The translations under genes and the position numbers were made by a program. Positions 47,451-57,653 of a stretch of DNA of 64,000 bases are shown piece by piece. The notes under the pieces are model-generated. The model did no database searches, was not told where the DNA came from, and worked only from the letters and a program-made list of their open reading frames with translations. Origin of the DNA: Desmodesmus armatus (Eukaryota; Chlorophyta; Chlorophyceae; Sphaeropleales; Scenedesmaceae); NCBI GenBank assembly GCA_007449985.2, contig VIIQ02000093.1:285884-349883 (forward strand), written 5' to 3'. Position 1 is the first letter of the stretch; each line of letters opens with the position of its first letter.

Positions 47451-48285
47451 TCTCATTAGCTGTCAGACACACCAGTATCATCAGCAGGCATCAGACGCAG
47501 CAGGCAGGGGTGAGATACCCACGTCAGGTGTGCAGAGGGAGCAGTGTCAACTGGGCGTGGTATGGTGTTGGGGTGCAGCTGCTACATTGCTGAAACAAAT
47601 AGAGACGACCGATGACTTCCACTTGTATGAGTCTGCGTCAGCGTTTGCCATGCAGCTGCCAAGGACAGAGTTTAAAACTGGTGTGCTGCTGCTGCTACTG
47701 TGGGCATGTGATACCCACCAAAGTACGCCTTGGCCTCTGTGCGGCGCAAAGTTTCTGCTGGCATGGCTGCTGATAAAAAGCGACCGGATATACGCTGCAG
47801 AGAGTTGGACTGTGAGGTGCTGTTGTGGATCTGGTGCTGTGGGGTTGTGTCTCGCGCTTTCGCTCGGAATCTCAACAGAAGCAAGATACACAAAGGTTCG
47901 AGGCAGAGAAACGGACTTGATGTTCAAGGGGCTGCCCGAGGCACTGATTCCACCCTGGTCCCGGGCTGCTGTGGTATCTTTGCGTGGGTAAAACAGCGAA
48001 TCTTTGGACCCGTCGGCTGTTGACAAACTGAACTCCCTGTATACTCGCTTGTCGCTCATTTGTGATCGGTTTTGCAGACCAGTGTGTTTCACGTTTGCGG
48101 AACAGTGTGAGTACGGTGTCCTTCTCTGTATACGTACCCTGTCTGCAAGCCAACAAGCGCTCGAGAGCATTTGCCCCTGATCAAGCTTTTTCTCCAGCTG
48201 GCACGCTAGTGCTGCAGCTTTTTGGGGCTCAACAGCAGCAGGAGGGCAGATCAGTAGCAGACACCGGGTGTGAGAAGGCATCAAA
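47451..48285. other. Head-to-head intergenic region of VTC1 and VTC4-like genes
   Basis: It must contain the VTC1 N-terminal exon(s) and both promoters. A minus-strand frame starting at an ATG near 48059 (MSDKRVYREFSLSTADGSKD) is a candidate first exon for VTC1 but has no homology support. No clear shared regulatory motif (such as a P-starvation element) could be identified by eye. Confidence 0.35.
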
Positions 48286-48575
48286 ATGAAGTTCGGAAAA
48301 TACTTGGAGAAGCAGGTGGGTATCTACATGCTCGTGCCTATATGCTTCGTGAACTTGGCGTATAGCCCTTGTCCTACTGGCAGCATCAGCAGCAGCCCAG
48401 TGTGACAGATGCTACAGCGCAGCCATGCAGCTGATACCCAAGGCTTGTGTGATGTGTTGTGCCTGTGTTGCATGTTTCTTCTGCCATCACAAAACCACCC
48501 CCAGGCTCGTGATGAGTGGCGCAGCCAGTACCTTGACTACAAGGGGCTCAAGGACCTCATCAAGGAGAGCGCAAG

Positions 48576-48606
<31 letters not shown>

Positions 48607-51600
48607 GGGGGGGGCATGGGTGTTGGGGGGGGGGGTAAGAGACTGGAGGAAAGGGGGGGGGAGGGGAATGAGGAGGAGGGGAAGAGGGGGTGCGGTGGGG
48701 GACAGGAGATTTAATGGTGCGAGGACAGCAGCAGACGTTTGTGCTGCAGCAGACGTGACGGTGACAGCAGCAGATACGGCGGCGGCTGCAGCAGCAGACA
48801 TGGTGGCAGCAGCAGCAACAGCGCAAGCAGCAGCAGCAGCAGCGGCAGCGGCAGGAGAAGAAGCGGCGAGAGGACAAACCTGCTCCTCTCGGGTGTGCGC
48901 GATTGTGTGTTACGCCTGCCTCAATCGGACCTGCCGCCCCCCCCCCTGCATGCGTGCATGTGTGCCTCCTGTTCTACCCGAACCACCCTCCTGCAGTATC
49001 CTGCATGATCTTAGAGAGGTTTTGAAGCGTCCGGCCCAGCTGCGTTCCACCCCCGCATTACCGGTGTATCATCGCCGTGAAGTTGAAATTTCCCGCCCTC
49101 CTGTTGTATCTGCCTGCCTGCCTGTTTGTGTGCCCCCCAGGGAGGCTGAGACATCAGGCCCCGCTGCGTTCAGCCCCCGCACCACCTCCCTGTCCATTGT
49201 GCGTGCCAGCAAGCAGGCAGACCAGGCGGAGGAGAGGTTCTTCCAGAAACTGGAGGCAGAGGTGGGTGCTGCTGCTGCTGCTGCTCTGTGTGTGTGTAGG
49301 GGGGTGGGGGGGCACTGTTGCTGCAGCCTGTGGGCGAGAAGGAGGGCAGCTTTCCTGGGTGGTCTTTAAGTGTGTTCCATCCAAAGGTGCCTTGGATTCA
49401 TGGAAGGCATGTGTGCCATTTTAGTGGGGTCCCTGGCGGGTGCTGGTGGTGGTGATGCTGGCAATGATATTCAATTTTGTTCGGTAAGGATAAGGGGGGC
49501 GGACCCCCATTGGCTGGCCACACACACAACAGCCGAAGCTGCCGAGAGCCTGAGGTCTAGCCTCGCACCGATGAGAGACGCCTAAACAGCCTAAACACCC
49601 TTCTTTTACTCATGAATCCAGTGAACCAGTGGTCCTGGTTGCTGCTACCATCGGGGTTCCAGAGGCTTCCTTGACATGTGGCTAGGAGCAATACCTTGAC
49701 AGACAACCCCAGCTGCATACGGTGCAGCCCGAGCAGCAGCCTGAGATGCCGCTATGAGCTGCTGAAGAGACAGGGAGGGAGGTGACACTGAGATGCTAGG
49801 CACTCAGCGTTAGTTGAAGAGAGGACAGTGTGCAAGGGGTCACCCCGGATAGGGGGCTCTATGGACGACAGGAAGGCATCAGGAGTGGGAGATTGCACTG
49901 CTTTTGTGCCGCATTCTATGAAAGTGTGCGGTAGTGAACCAGCACTGACATGTGGAAATAGTGTTGATCAACGGATCAAAGATACGCCAGGGCCCACCAT
50001 CCTCCCTGCTTCTGCCCCCCCCCCCCCCCCCCCAGGTTGACAAGGTTGGCAAGTTCACCCAGCGTGTTGTGAGTGAGTTGCGTTCCCGCCTAGGCAAGCT
50101 TCAGCCCAAGGCTGACAAGGCTGCTGCCAGTGAGGGGGCCACTGATGAGAAGGAGGCACTCATGGGGGAGGCCAAGGGCATCGGGGAGGACTACCTGCAG
50201 CTGGAGAAATATGCCAACCTCAACTACATGGTGAGCATAGGGCTCAGTTACATGGTGACATGGGAGGACTCACTCGGAGTGTGTTAGCATAAGGCATACA
50301 TGTACAGCATGTATGGAAGGAAACAGGCATGTGTACGACACTTGGATGGATCAGGATTACAAGGCGCGTGTGGTGGTGGTGGTGGGGGGGGGGGGGGTAG
50401 CAAGCTGCTGTCACACAGCCCCTGCCCTATCTCACTGTCAGCCCCAGTGTATCTCCGTGCCATGTGAGTGCTGACTTACTGACTGTTATGCCCCTTCCGC
50501 CTCCTTTATACACAGGGTGTTCACAAGATCCTTAAGAAGCACGACAAGCTGTTGCCCACAGCCCCTGCCGTCAGTTCTACATTGCCCACCTGCACCAGCA
50601 GCCCTGGGTCCAGGGCACATACAGCGACGTGCTGGTGCAGCTCAGCAACGTCTACAGCCAGCTCAGGGGGGACGCAGCAGGGCAGAAGAACGAGGACGCT
50701 TCACAGGTGTGTGGGTGTGGATGGGGGGAGAGTTTGTGTTGGGGAGAGAGGGAGGGGGGGGGGGAGCAATTCAGTCTGGGCATTTGGGGGGGGGACTCAG
50801 CGGGGCAGAAGAACTGGGACGCTTCACAGGTGGGTGGGTGTTGTGGGTGTGGTGGTGGTGGTGGGGGGGGGAGTGGGGAGCAGAGAGGGCAAGGCAGTCT
50901 GGCCAGCTGTGTGCATATGTGTGGCAGGAGGGGGGGGGGGGAGCAGAGGGCACAAGGCAGGCTGCCAGCTGCGTGGTGTGTCAGCAGTACGGAATGATGA
51001 CGCAGCGCAGATGGATTGCACAGACGAGTGCGTGTGCAGTCACACCAGGGACCAGTCGTGTGTAATGAGGTATGTGTGATGTGTGTAAGACACTTAATGT
51101 ACTGTGGTGGCATGCACTAGCTAGCTAGCAAGGCAACCCTTGGTGTCAGTGGACATGCCGTCATTAACCCGTCATGCTGGTGTGTTTGTGTTGTTGTGTG
51201 TTGTTGTCTGCAGGGCTTTGTCCGCTCCACCACGAAGTACTGGGTGCGTGCTGAGGATGTGAGCGTGGTCAAGTACCACATCCTGCAGGTAAGGGGGCGC
51301 AGCACGGCACAGCACGACATGACGAAAACATCACAGCTCAGCACAGCCCACCATGTACATGTGTCCTTCTCTGCTGTTGGCTTGAGTTTTGATGGCATCC
51401 CTTGCACACGGGTGAAAATTCCTCACCGCATCTGTTATGCCAAATCTCCTGTGTATCTGACTATTTCAGATCAGCCAGATCAGCAAACTCACCATGTACG
51501 TGTGTGCGTGTCCTTTTTTGTGTGTCTGTGTGCAGCACCTGCCCGTGTTTCAGTTTGACAAGGATGACTTTGCTGGTGACGCCAGCTGATCAACAGCGTG

Positions 51601-52512
51601 TACTTTGACAATGAAAACCTGGAGCTCTACCACGGACGACTCGACAAGAAACCAAACGCAATTGCAGTGCGCATCAGGTGTGTGTGTGTGTGTGGGGGGG
51701 GGGGGGGGTAGGGGGGGAGAGTGATGAGTTGTGGTTGGAGCCAGCAGCTGGGGATGGGACAGCAATCCAGGAAGCGGGTGGGGGATGACCCTACCACACA
51801 CGGTTGACAAGGCTATTGCATCTGCCTCAGGTGTGTATAGAAGTGATTTCTGAGTGTGAGGAGAGATGGTGACAGGGTGGGTGCTGGCCAGCATTGGCTG
51901 GTGCTGCGGGGCAGGGCAGCTGTTTGCCTGGTCTCCGCATTCCTTCAAGGGCTCTGCTGCGTGTGCAGCAATCTGTGGTCAGGGTGTTGTGCTGCCATCA
52001 GTGCCGTGTCTCTGGCGAGTAGCCAGCATAGATGCGAGGCACACGCATGCGTTCCCTAGCAGGCATAACTACAAGATGGCCACACCATGACGTTTGATCG
52101 TGTCTGTAACTCACTGCCCCCCCCCCCTCCCCCCCCCCTCTGTTCAGGTGGTATGGTCCTGGTGAGCCTGGCAAGGTGTTCATGGAGCGCAAGACACACA
52201 GGGAGAGCTGGAAGGTGAGGGGGGGGGTGTTTTTGTCTTTTGTTTTTTGGGGGGGGGGTCGCGTGTGGTGAAGAGGATTGGCGTGGAGTGCAATGACGCA
52301 TGCCGTGCCAGCGAGCATACTGCCTAACGAAGCTTTGCACCGCATCCAGGGGGCTGGCTGTGTTACATCACGAACTGGCACACATCTGCACCAGGTGTGA
52401 TCAATGTGCAAACAACCTGTCAATCTACCCACCTGTCGTTGCCGTCAGTGTCGTAGCCTGCTCATGTTTTGGACCTGTTGCGCTACATGCACCCACCACC
52501 GCCACCACCACC

Positions 52513-52547
<35 letters not shown>

Positions 52548-53343
52548 GTGTCATGCGTTGTGTCGTGCAGGGTGAGGAGAGTGTGAAGGAGCGATTCACC
52601 CTAGATGAGTCTAAGGTGGTGCCATTCCTGGAGCAGGAGTACACACTGGAACAGGTGGGGGGACAGACGGAGTACTTGTGTGTGCGTGTGTGTGGGAGGG
52701 GGGGGGGGCGGGGGGGGGGGGGGGAAGGAGGCCTGACAGTATGGTGCTGTCACTGGTAGCGCCACCTGCCAAACTGCATCGGTTTTCTGATGTTATAGTT
52801 GCCACTTCTTTCCTTGTTCCACTGTGTTGTGCTTGTGCTGAGTCTTGCTTGAGTCCATTTGTGACCCACATCACACCTGCAGCCCACCTGCAGCCCAGTG
52901 CTGATCCATGTGCTGCTGCTGCTTGTGCATTATGACTCCCTCCCACCTGCAGGCCCAGGCTGACCTTCGTGCCGCTGGCAAGAGTGAGAAGGAGGTTGAG
53001 AAGTTCAGTGTGCTGTTCAAGGAGGTGATGCAGCAGATTGACGCAAAGCAGCTCAGGCCATTCATCCGCACACAGTACATGCGCACAGCATTCCAGGTGG
53101 GTTCGGGTGTGGAGTGTGTGTGAGGGGGGTCGGCACCCTGTAACAGCAGCAGCAGCAGAAGCAGAAGGTTGGCTTTGTGGCCTTTGTTCAGCCCAGGGTT
53201 GAGCTGCTTTAATTGACTCCATCTCATGAATAGCTACCCACACACTTTCCCTTCTGTCTTCACAAGGGCAGCATGGGAGGCGGGCACATGTGGACTCCTG
53301 AAGAACGCGTGTGGACATGATCCCAGCATGGTGGTGACAACTG

Positions 53344-53384
<41 letters not shown>

Positions 53385-55530
53385 CAGATTCCCTTTGACT
53401 CCACAGTGCGCATCAGCATGGACACCAACCTGTGCATGATCAAGGAGAACCCTGACGAGGGACCCTCATGCACACTGGCGGGACGCTGGTACAGGTGAGG
53501 GGGGGGGGTACAGTTGGAGAGGGGGGGGGGCATGTTGGCAGGCGGCGGCCTCTTGGGACAGCCGAGACAAGGGACCATACCGTACACAAGCTGATTGCTG
53601 GTACAGGTGAGGGAAAGAGGGTGCAGAGGGCAAAGGAAGCCCCTCCCCCCCCTTCCCCCCCCCCCCCCCCGTCTGTTTTACCCCCCGGGGGGGGGGGGGG
53701 GGGGAGGCCAAAAACAGACGGCACGGGTCTCTGTGTGTGTGTATCAGATGGGGACTGATTGCTGGTACAGGTGAGGGAAAGAGGGTGCAGAGGGCAAAGG
53801 AAGCCCCTCCCCCCCCTTCCCCCCCCCCCCCCCGTCTGTTTTACCCCCCGGGGGGGGGGGGGGGGGGAGGCCAAAAACAGACGGCACGGGTCTCTGTGTG
53901 TGTGTATCAGATGGGGACGTTGTTCAGCTGTCTGGCTGGATGTTTCCAGTGGCGCTGCTGCTGCTTCACGTGTGTCTCTCTTATCTCGTCTTTGTGTCTA
54001 GTATCTAGACACAGACAAGATGGTCGTTCCTCGACCATGTCTGGCTCTCAGACCCAACCTTTGTAGTGAGATCTGCCCAACCTTTGTAGTGAGGTCTGTA
54101 TGTCATGTGCTGACACCCCCCCCCCCCCTGCTTGCTGTCCCCCCCCCCCCCCCCCCCCCCCCCCCAGGGACCCCACCCTGCCCATCAACCGCAGTGAGAT
54201 CACCCGCTTCCCCACGCAGTGTTGGAGGTGAAGCTCAGCCTGGGACAGGGACAGACATCACCAGCATGGGTGCAGGTGAGGATGATGGGGGGGGGGGGGG
54301 GAGGTTGGGGGGGGGCAGAAAGTTGTGTGGGTTGCCTGCCTGTAAGGCTGTCTAACAGGAAGATGGTGTGTCTGTGGTTCTCGTCTCCATTGGCCAACCC
54401 TCCCTCTTTTCCCTCCACACAGTCCCCTCCTCTCCCCCATACACACACGCCGCCGCCGCTGCGCCCCCCCCCCCCCCCCCCCCGAGATGTAGTAGTCAGG
54501 TCACCTGACTGACACCAACAAGTTCCCCAGGTTTTGCAACATGCCTATGTTCTGCTGCTATAACAACTATTCCTAACCTTTTCTCTCCCTGCCCCCACCA
54601 CAGGAGCTGTTGGAGTCTGGTTACCTGACTGAGGTCCACAAGTTCTCAAAGTTCATCCATGGCTCATGCACACTCTACCCTGAGATGGTGCAGGTGAGGG
54701 GGGGGGGGGGGGGGTGCACTCCCTGTGTCTACACACGGGGACGTGGTGGGCCAAACAAACATTGAATGGACAGACTATGTCATCCAGCTTCTTAGCTGCA
54801 GACCCACACAGGGAAGCAACCATGCAGGCCACGCACTGTCAGTCAGTCTCTTGAAAGTACGAGCTGGGGCTGGCAGCAGTGATGATCACCGCAACACACA
54901 CTCAAACCTCCGCACTGAACTACATGTGTAGAGGTGGAGGATTTGTTCCGGTGCACTGTCAGTTGGAGCAGCACAGCATCAAGCATCTTGTTCATCCTGC
55001 TGACTGATGTATGTAGTGGCTACAGCTCTGCGTGCCTGCTGGTGTGGAGTGATCCTACTGCTGCTGCTGCTGCTGCTGTGTTATCGCTCAGGCTGTTCCC
55101 TACTGGGTTGATGATGAGAGTGTGCGGCCCTCCATGCTGCTGTCAGCAGCACCTGTTCGCCCCGCAGGGGCAGCAGCAGCAGTGGTGGGGGCAGCAGCAG
55201 CAGGCAGCAGCAAGGGCAACAACCACGTCACGGTGGAGGTCATTGAAGAGGAGGTGAGAGAGGTAGGGGGGGGGGAGGGGGGGGGGGCGACATGCATGTG
55301 TGTGGACGGTTCCGTGCGTGTGTGAGCAGACATAGGTACGCCTCAAACAGCAGGTATGAGCTGCACGCGTAGAGGAGATGTTTTCATCACTAGCTATGCT
55401 GTGCCGTGCCGTGCCGTGCATCATGCTTGCCTGGGCCAAGCACTGCTGTTGCTCATGCAAGCTGCAGGATGTCACAGGCTGTGCAGCATAAGAGCTGCAG
55501 CACCATGCCCCAGCTGCCTCCCGTCTGTCA

Positions 55531-55601
<71 letters not shown>

Positions 55602-56191
55602 CAGAGCGCTGTGACCAGTCCTGTTGCTGTTGACAAGCCCCGCAAGAGGGTGCCTGGCATGGAGGACCTGACACACCCACTGCTGGGTGATGCACCCACA
55701 CTCAAGCTGCTGCCAGACCCATCCTCGGTGAGTTTGTGGAAGAATGGGTTTGTGTGTGGAGGGGGGGGGTGTTGGGCAGTGGCACAAGGGAGAGATAGGG
55801 GGGGGGGTGTTGGGCAGTGGCACAAGGGAGAGATAGGGGGGGGGGGGGTGTTGGGCAGTGGCACAAGGGAGAGATAGGGGGGGGGGGGGGGGGGTTGGGC
55901 AGTGGCACAAGGGAGAGCGAGGGGTGTGTGGTGTTGGGCAGTGGCACAAGGGAGAGAAGGGGGGGGGGGGGGTAGCAAGGGGCCAGGGGGGGGGGGGCAT
56001 CAGCACAATACTTAGGTGGCTGGAAGCACAGTTTCATATCCTGCACAGCATCCAGCAAAGTGTCTTTTGGCGCGTGTTGGGTGTTCCCGTGCAGGAGCAA
56101 GCATGTATTGCCATCACACACTACTGACTGCTGTTGCTATAATCACGGCTGCCGAATTATTTGCTGCTGCTTGTGCTGCTGGTGCTGCTGG

Positions 56192-56226
<35 letters not shown>

Positions 56227-57104
56227 GTGGTGTAGATCAAGGGCTTCGGTCGTGGCGGCGGCCATGATGGCCAGGAGGGCTTCCTCAGGAAGCTGCTGGG
56301 ACCCAGGGGGCCACCACCACCCCCACGACAGGTGAGCATCACATACTGTTACACCTCAACACACTAACATACCATGCTGATGTTTGTCAAGGTGTTTTTG
56401 TGGTCAGTCACATGTAGCCAGCCTCTTGTAGCCAGGAACCCTTGTGTTGTTTGATTCTCTTACACACCGTTTCACACATGTGTTACTCCCCCTGCTGCTG
56501 TTTCAGGGCACGATGATGCGCATCGAGCCCAAGACCTTCTTTGCCAATGAGCGCACCTTCCTGTCATGGCTGCACATGGCAGTCACACTGGGCTCCATTG
56601 CAGCAGCACTGCTGGGATTCAGCACAAGCTCAGGATCGGTGAGGGGGGGTGCCAGGGGCCGCTTGAGGGGTTGGGAAGGCAGGCACACTCCTCAAAGATT
56701 GGGCGGATGGCTCGCTTGGCTGGTTTGAGTAGGGGTGGCCAGCAAGTCATGTGCAGCCTCATGTCTCTGTGTGTGTTGACAGAGCGACAACGCAGCCGCC
56801 CCTCCCCTTTTTGGTGGGTCAATTGCCGTGTTGTGATGCTCTGTGCCTTGACCACAACAGCAAAACGTGACGCCGTCGCTGCTGCTGCTGCTGTAGGGTC
56901 TGGGTGGTCACCTTGTTGAGGTGATTGCGCTGCTGCTGCTGCCTGTGGCCATCGGCATGTGTGCCTACGCAATATTCATCTTTGTGTGGCGCTCACAGAT
57001 GATCGCAAAGAAGAGGGTGAGTAGCCTGGGGGGCAAAGGGGAAAGCGGCGGGGGTATCAGTAGGGGGAGGACCAGGGGGGGGGGGGGGGGGGGGGGGGGG
57101 GGGT

Positions 57105-57136
<32 letters not shown>

Positions 57137-57653
57137 GGGGGTGGGGGGGGGGGGGCAAAGGCAGAAGGGATGAGAGAGGGGGGGGCGTGCGCAAGGCACA
57201 GGTGCATTGAGGGAGGGACACTCAGGCCTGCCAGTGGGATTCAATGAGTCCCTTATAATAGCAGAGAGCATGTTGCATGTCCGTGTACATTCCTATGATT
57301 TGCTGGGCCGTGAGCATATCATGGACTCCTGCTGTTGGAGTCCTGCTTCTCGCTGCTCTGTTATTGCTCACTCGTTTCATCACCCATTGCTGACACCTCC
57401 CTGCTGCCTCTCGTGCTGCCTTCCCCTGCAGCCCTCCCACTTTGACGACCGTGTTGGTCCCCTGGGCCTGTGCACAGCAGTGGTGCTCACCCTTGTGTGC
57501 ATCCTGCTGGTGTCATTCATCGACTTCATTGACTTTATTCAGTCAGGAGATGAACCCAGCCCCTCACCAGCACCCACACCCAGCCCTGCCCCTGTTTGGG
57601 ATGGCAGGCCTGGCCCACCCTGTGTTGAATACATTTGCAAACCTGGCTTCTGA
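48286..57653 (+). CDS. VTC4: VTC4-like polyphosphate polymerase (SPX-VTC-DUF202)
   Basis: Nineteen exons: 48286-48315, 48505-48575, 49141-49261, 50036-50230, 50516-50706, 51214-51288, 51536-51677, 52148-52214, 52571-52654, 52953-53096, 53388-53494, 54168-54275, 54604-54693, 55092-55253, 55605-55727, 56236-56331, 56507-56638, 56897-57016 and 57432-57653. With three single-base frame repairs (50562, 51582, 54210) the product is about 760 residues. SPX (about 1-160) starts [10 protein letters not shown] and has the Lys-rich inositol-pyrophosphate site [14 protein letters not shown]. The polymerase tunnel domain (about 205-490) has [33 protein letters not shown] and the acidic-basic pair LEVKLSLG. 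The DUF202 membrane part (about 605-710) has [20 protein letters not shown] and two more helices. It makes polyphosphate from ATP and moves it into the acidocalcisome. Intron content is unusual (see findings). Confidence 0.95.
49013..49085 (+). repeat. Decayed copy of the VTC4-like exon at 49141
   Basis: The segment ccagctgcgttccacccccgcattacc resembles ccgctgcgttcagcccccgcaccacc at the exon start, with similar order of shorter words on both sides. It lies about 110 bp upstream in the same intron. Confidence 0.5.
50789..50835 (+). repeat. Copy of the VTC4-like exon 50516-50706, 3' end with donor
   Basis: ggggcagaagaactgggacgcttcacag/gtgggt matches agggcagaagaacgaggacgcttcacag/gtgtgt at 50678-50712. 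It lies 123 bp downstream in the next intron, and the surrounding G-rich DNA is also repeated. Confidence 0.85.
53591..53919 (+). repeat. Two 164-bp tandem copies containing a VTC4-like exon edge and a hairpin
   Basis: Positions 53591-53754 recur almost exactly at 53755-53918. Each begins ctgattgctggtacag/gtgagg, echoing the real exon end ctggtacag/gtgagg at 53486-53500, so the exon edge exists three times. Each copy also holds an inverted repeat (cgtctgtttt / aaaacagacg at 53670-53679 and 53711-53720; again at 53833-53842 and 53875-53883) around a C6G~18 core. Confidence 0.9.
54490..54536 (+). repeat. Decayed copy of the VTC4-like exon at 54604
   Basis: gtagtcaggtcacctgactgacaccaacaagttccccaggtt resembles gagtctggttacctgactgaggtccacaagttctcaaagtt. 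cctgactga and caagttc are identical. It lies about 118 bp upstream in the preceding intron. Confidence 0.75.
55533..55595 (+). repeat. (CTG)n tract next to an acceptor
   Basis: About 21 uninterrupted CTG units end ten bases before the acceptor of the exon at 55605. Similar shorter tracts precede acceptors at 53388, 56236 and 56897. Confidence 0.95.
55760..55972 (+). repeat. G-rich minisatellite, five copies of a 38-44 bp unit
   Basis: Five copies of ttgggcagtggcacaagg with gagag and a G run start at about 55772, 55810, 55851, 55895 and 55934. Length differences come from the G run (7 to 18). It lies in the intron after the exon 55605-55727. Confidence 0.95.
57075..57155 (+). repeat. 81-nt almost pure G tract
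   Basis: G runs interrupted by only three T bases, in the last VTC4-like intron. It can form G-quadruplexes; its true length is uncertain because such tracts are hard to sequence. Confidence 0.9.

Noticed and set aside
47547..48284. 245-codon minus-strand frame as a full VTC1 N-terminus or separate gene
   Set aside because: It contains no recognisable motif and does not lead into the DUF202 exons in phase. Only its segment near 48059 was kept as a possible first exon.
57075..57155. Telomeric or centromeric G-rich repeat
   Set aside because: It is an almost pure G homopolymer in an intron, not a telomere-type unit, and coding exons continue on both sides.
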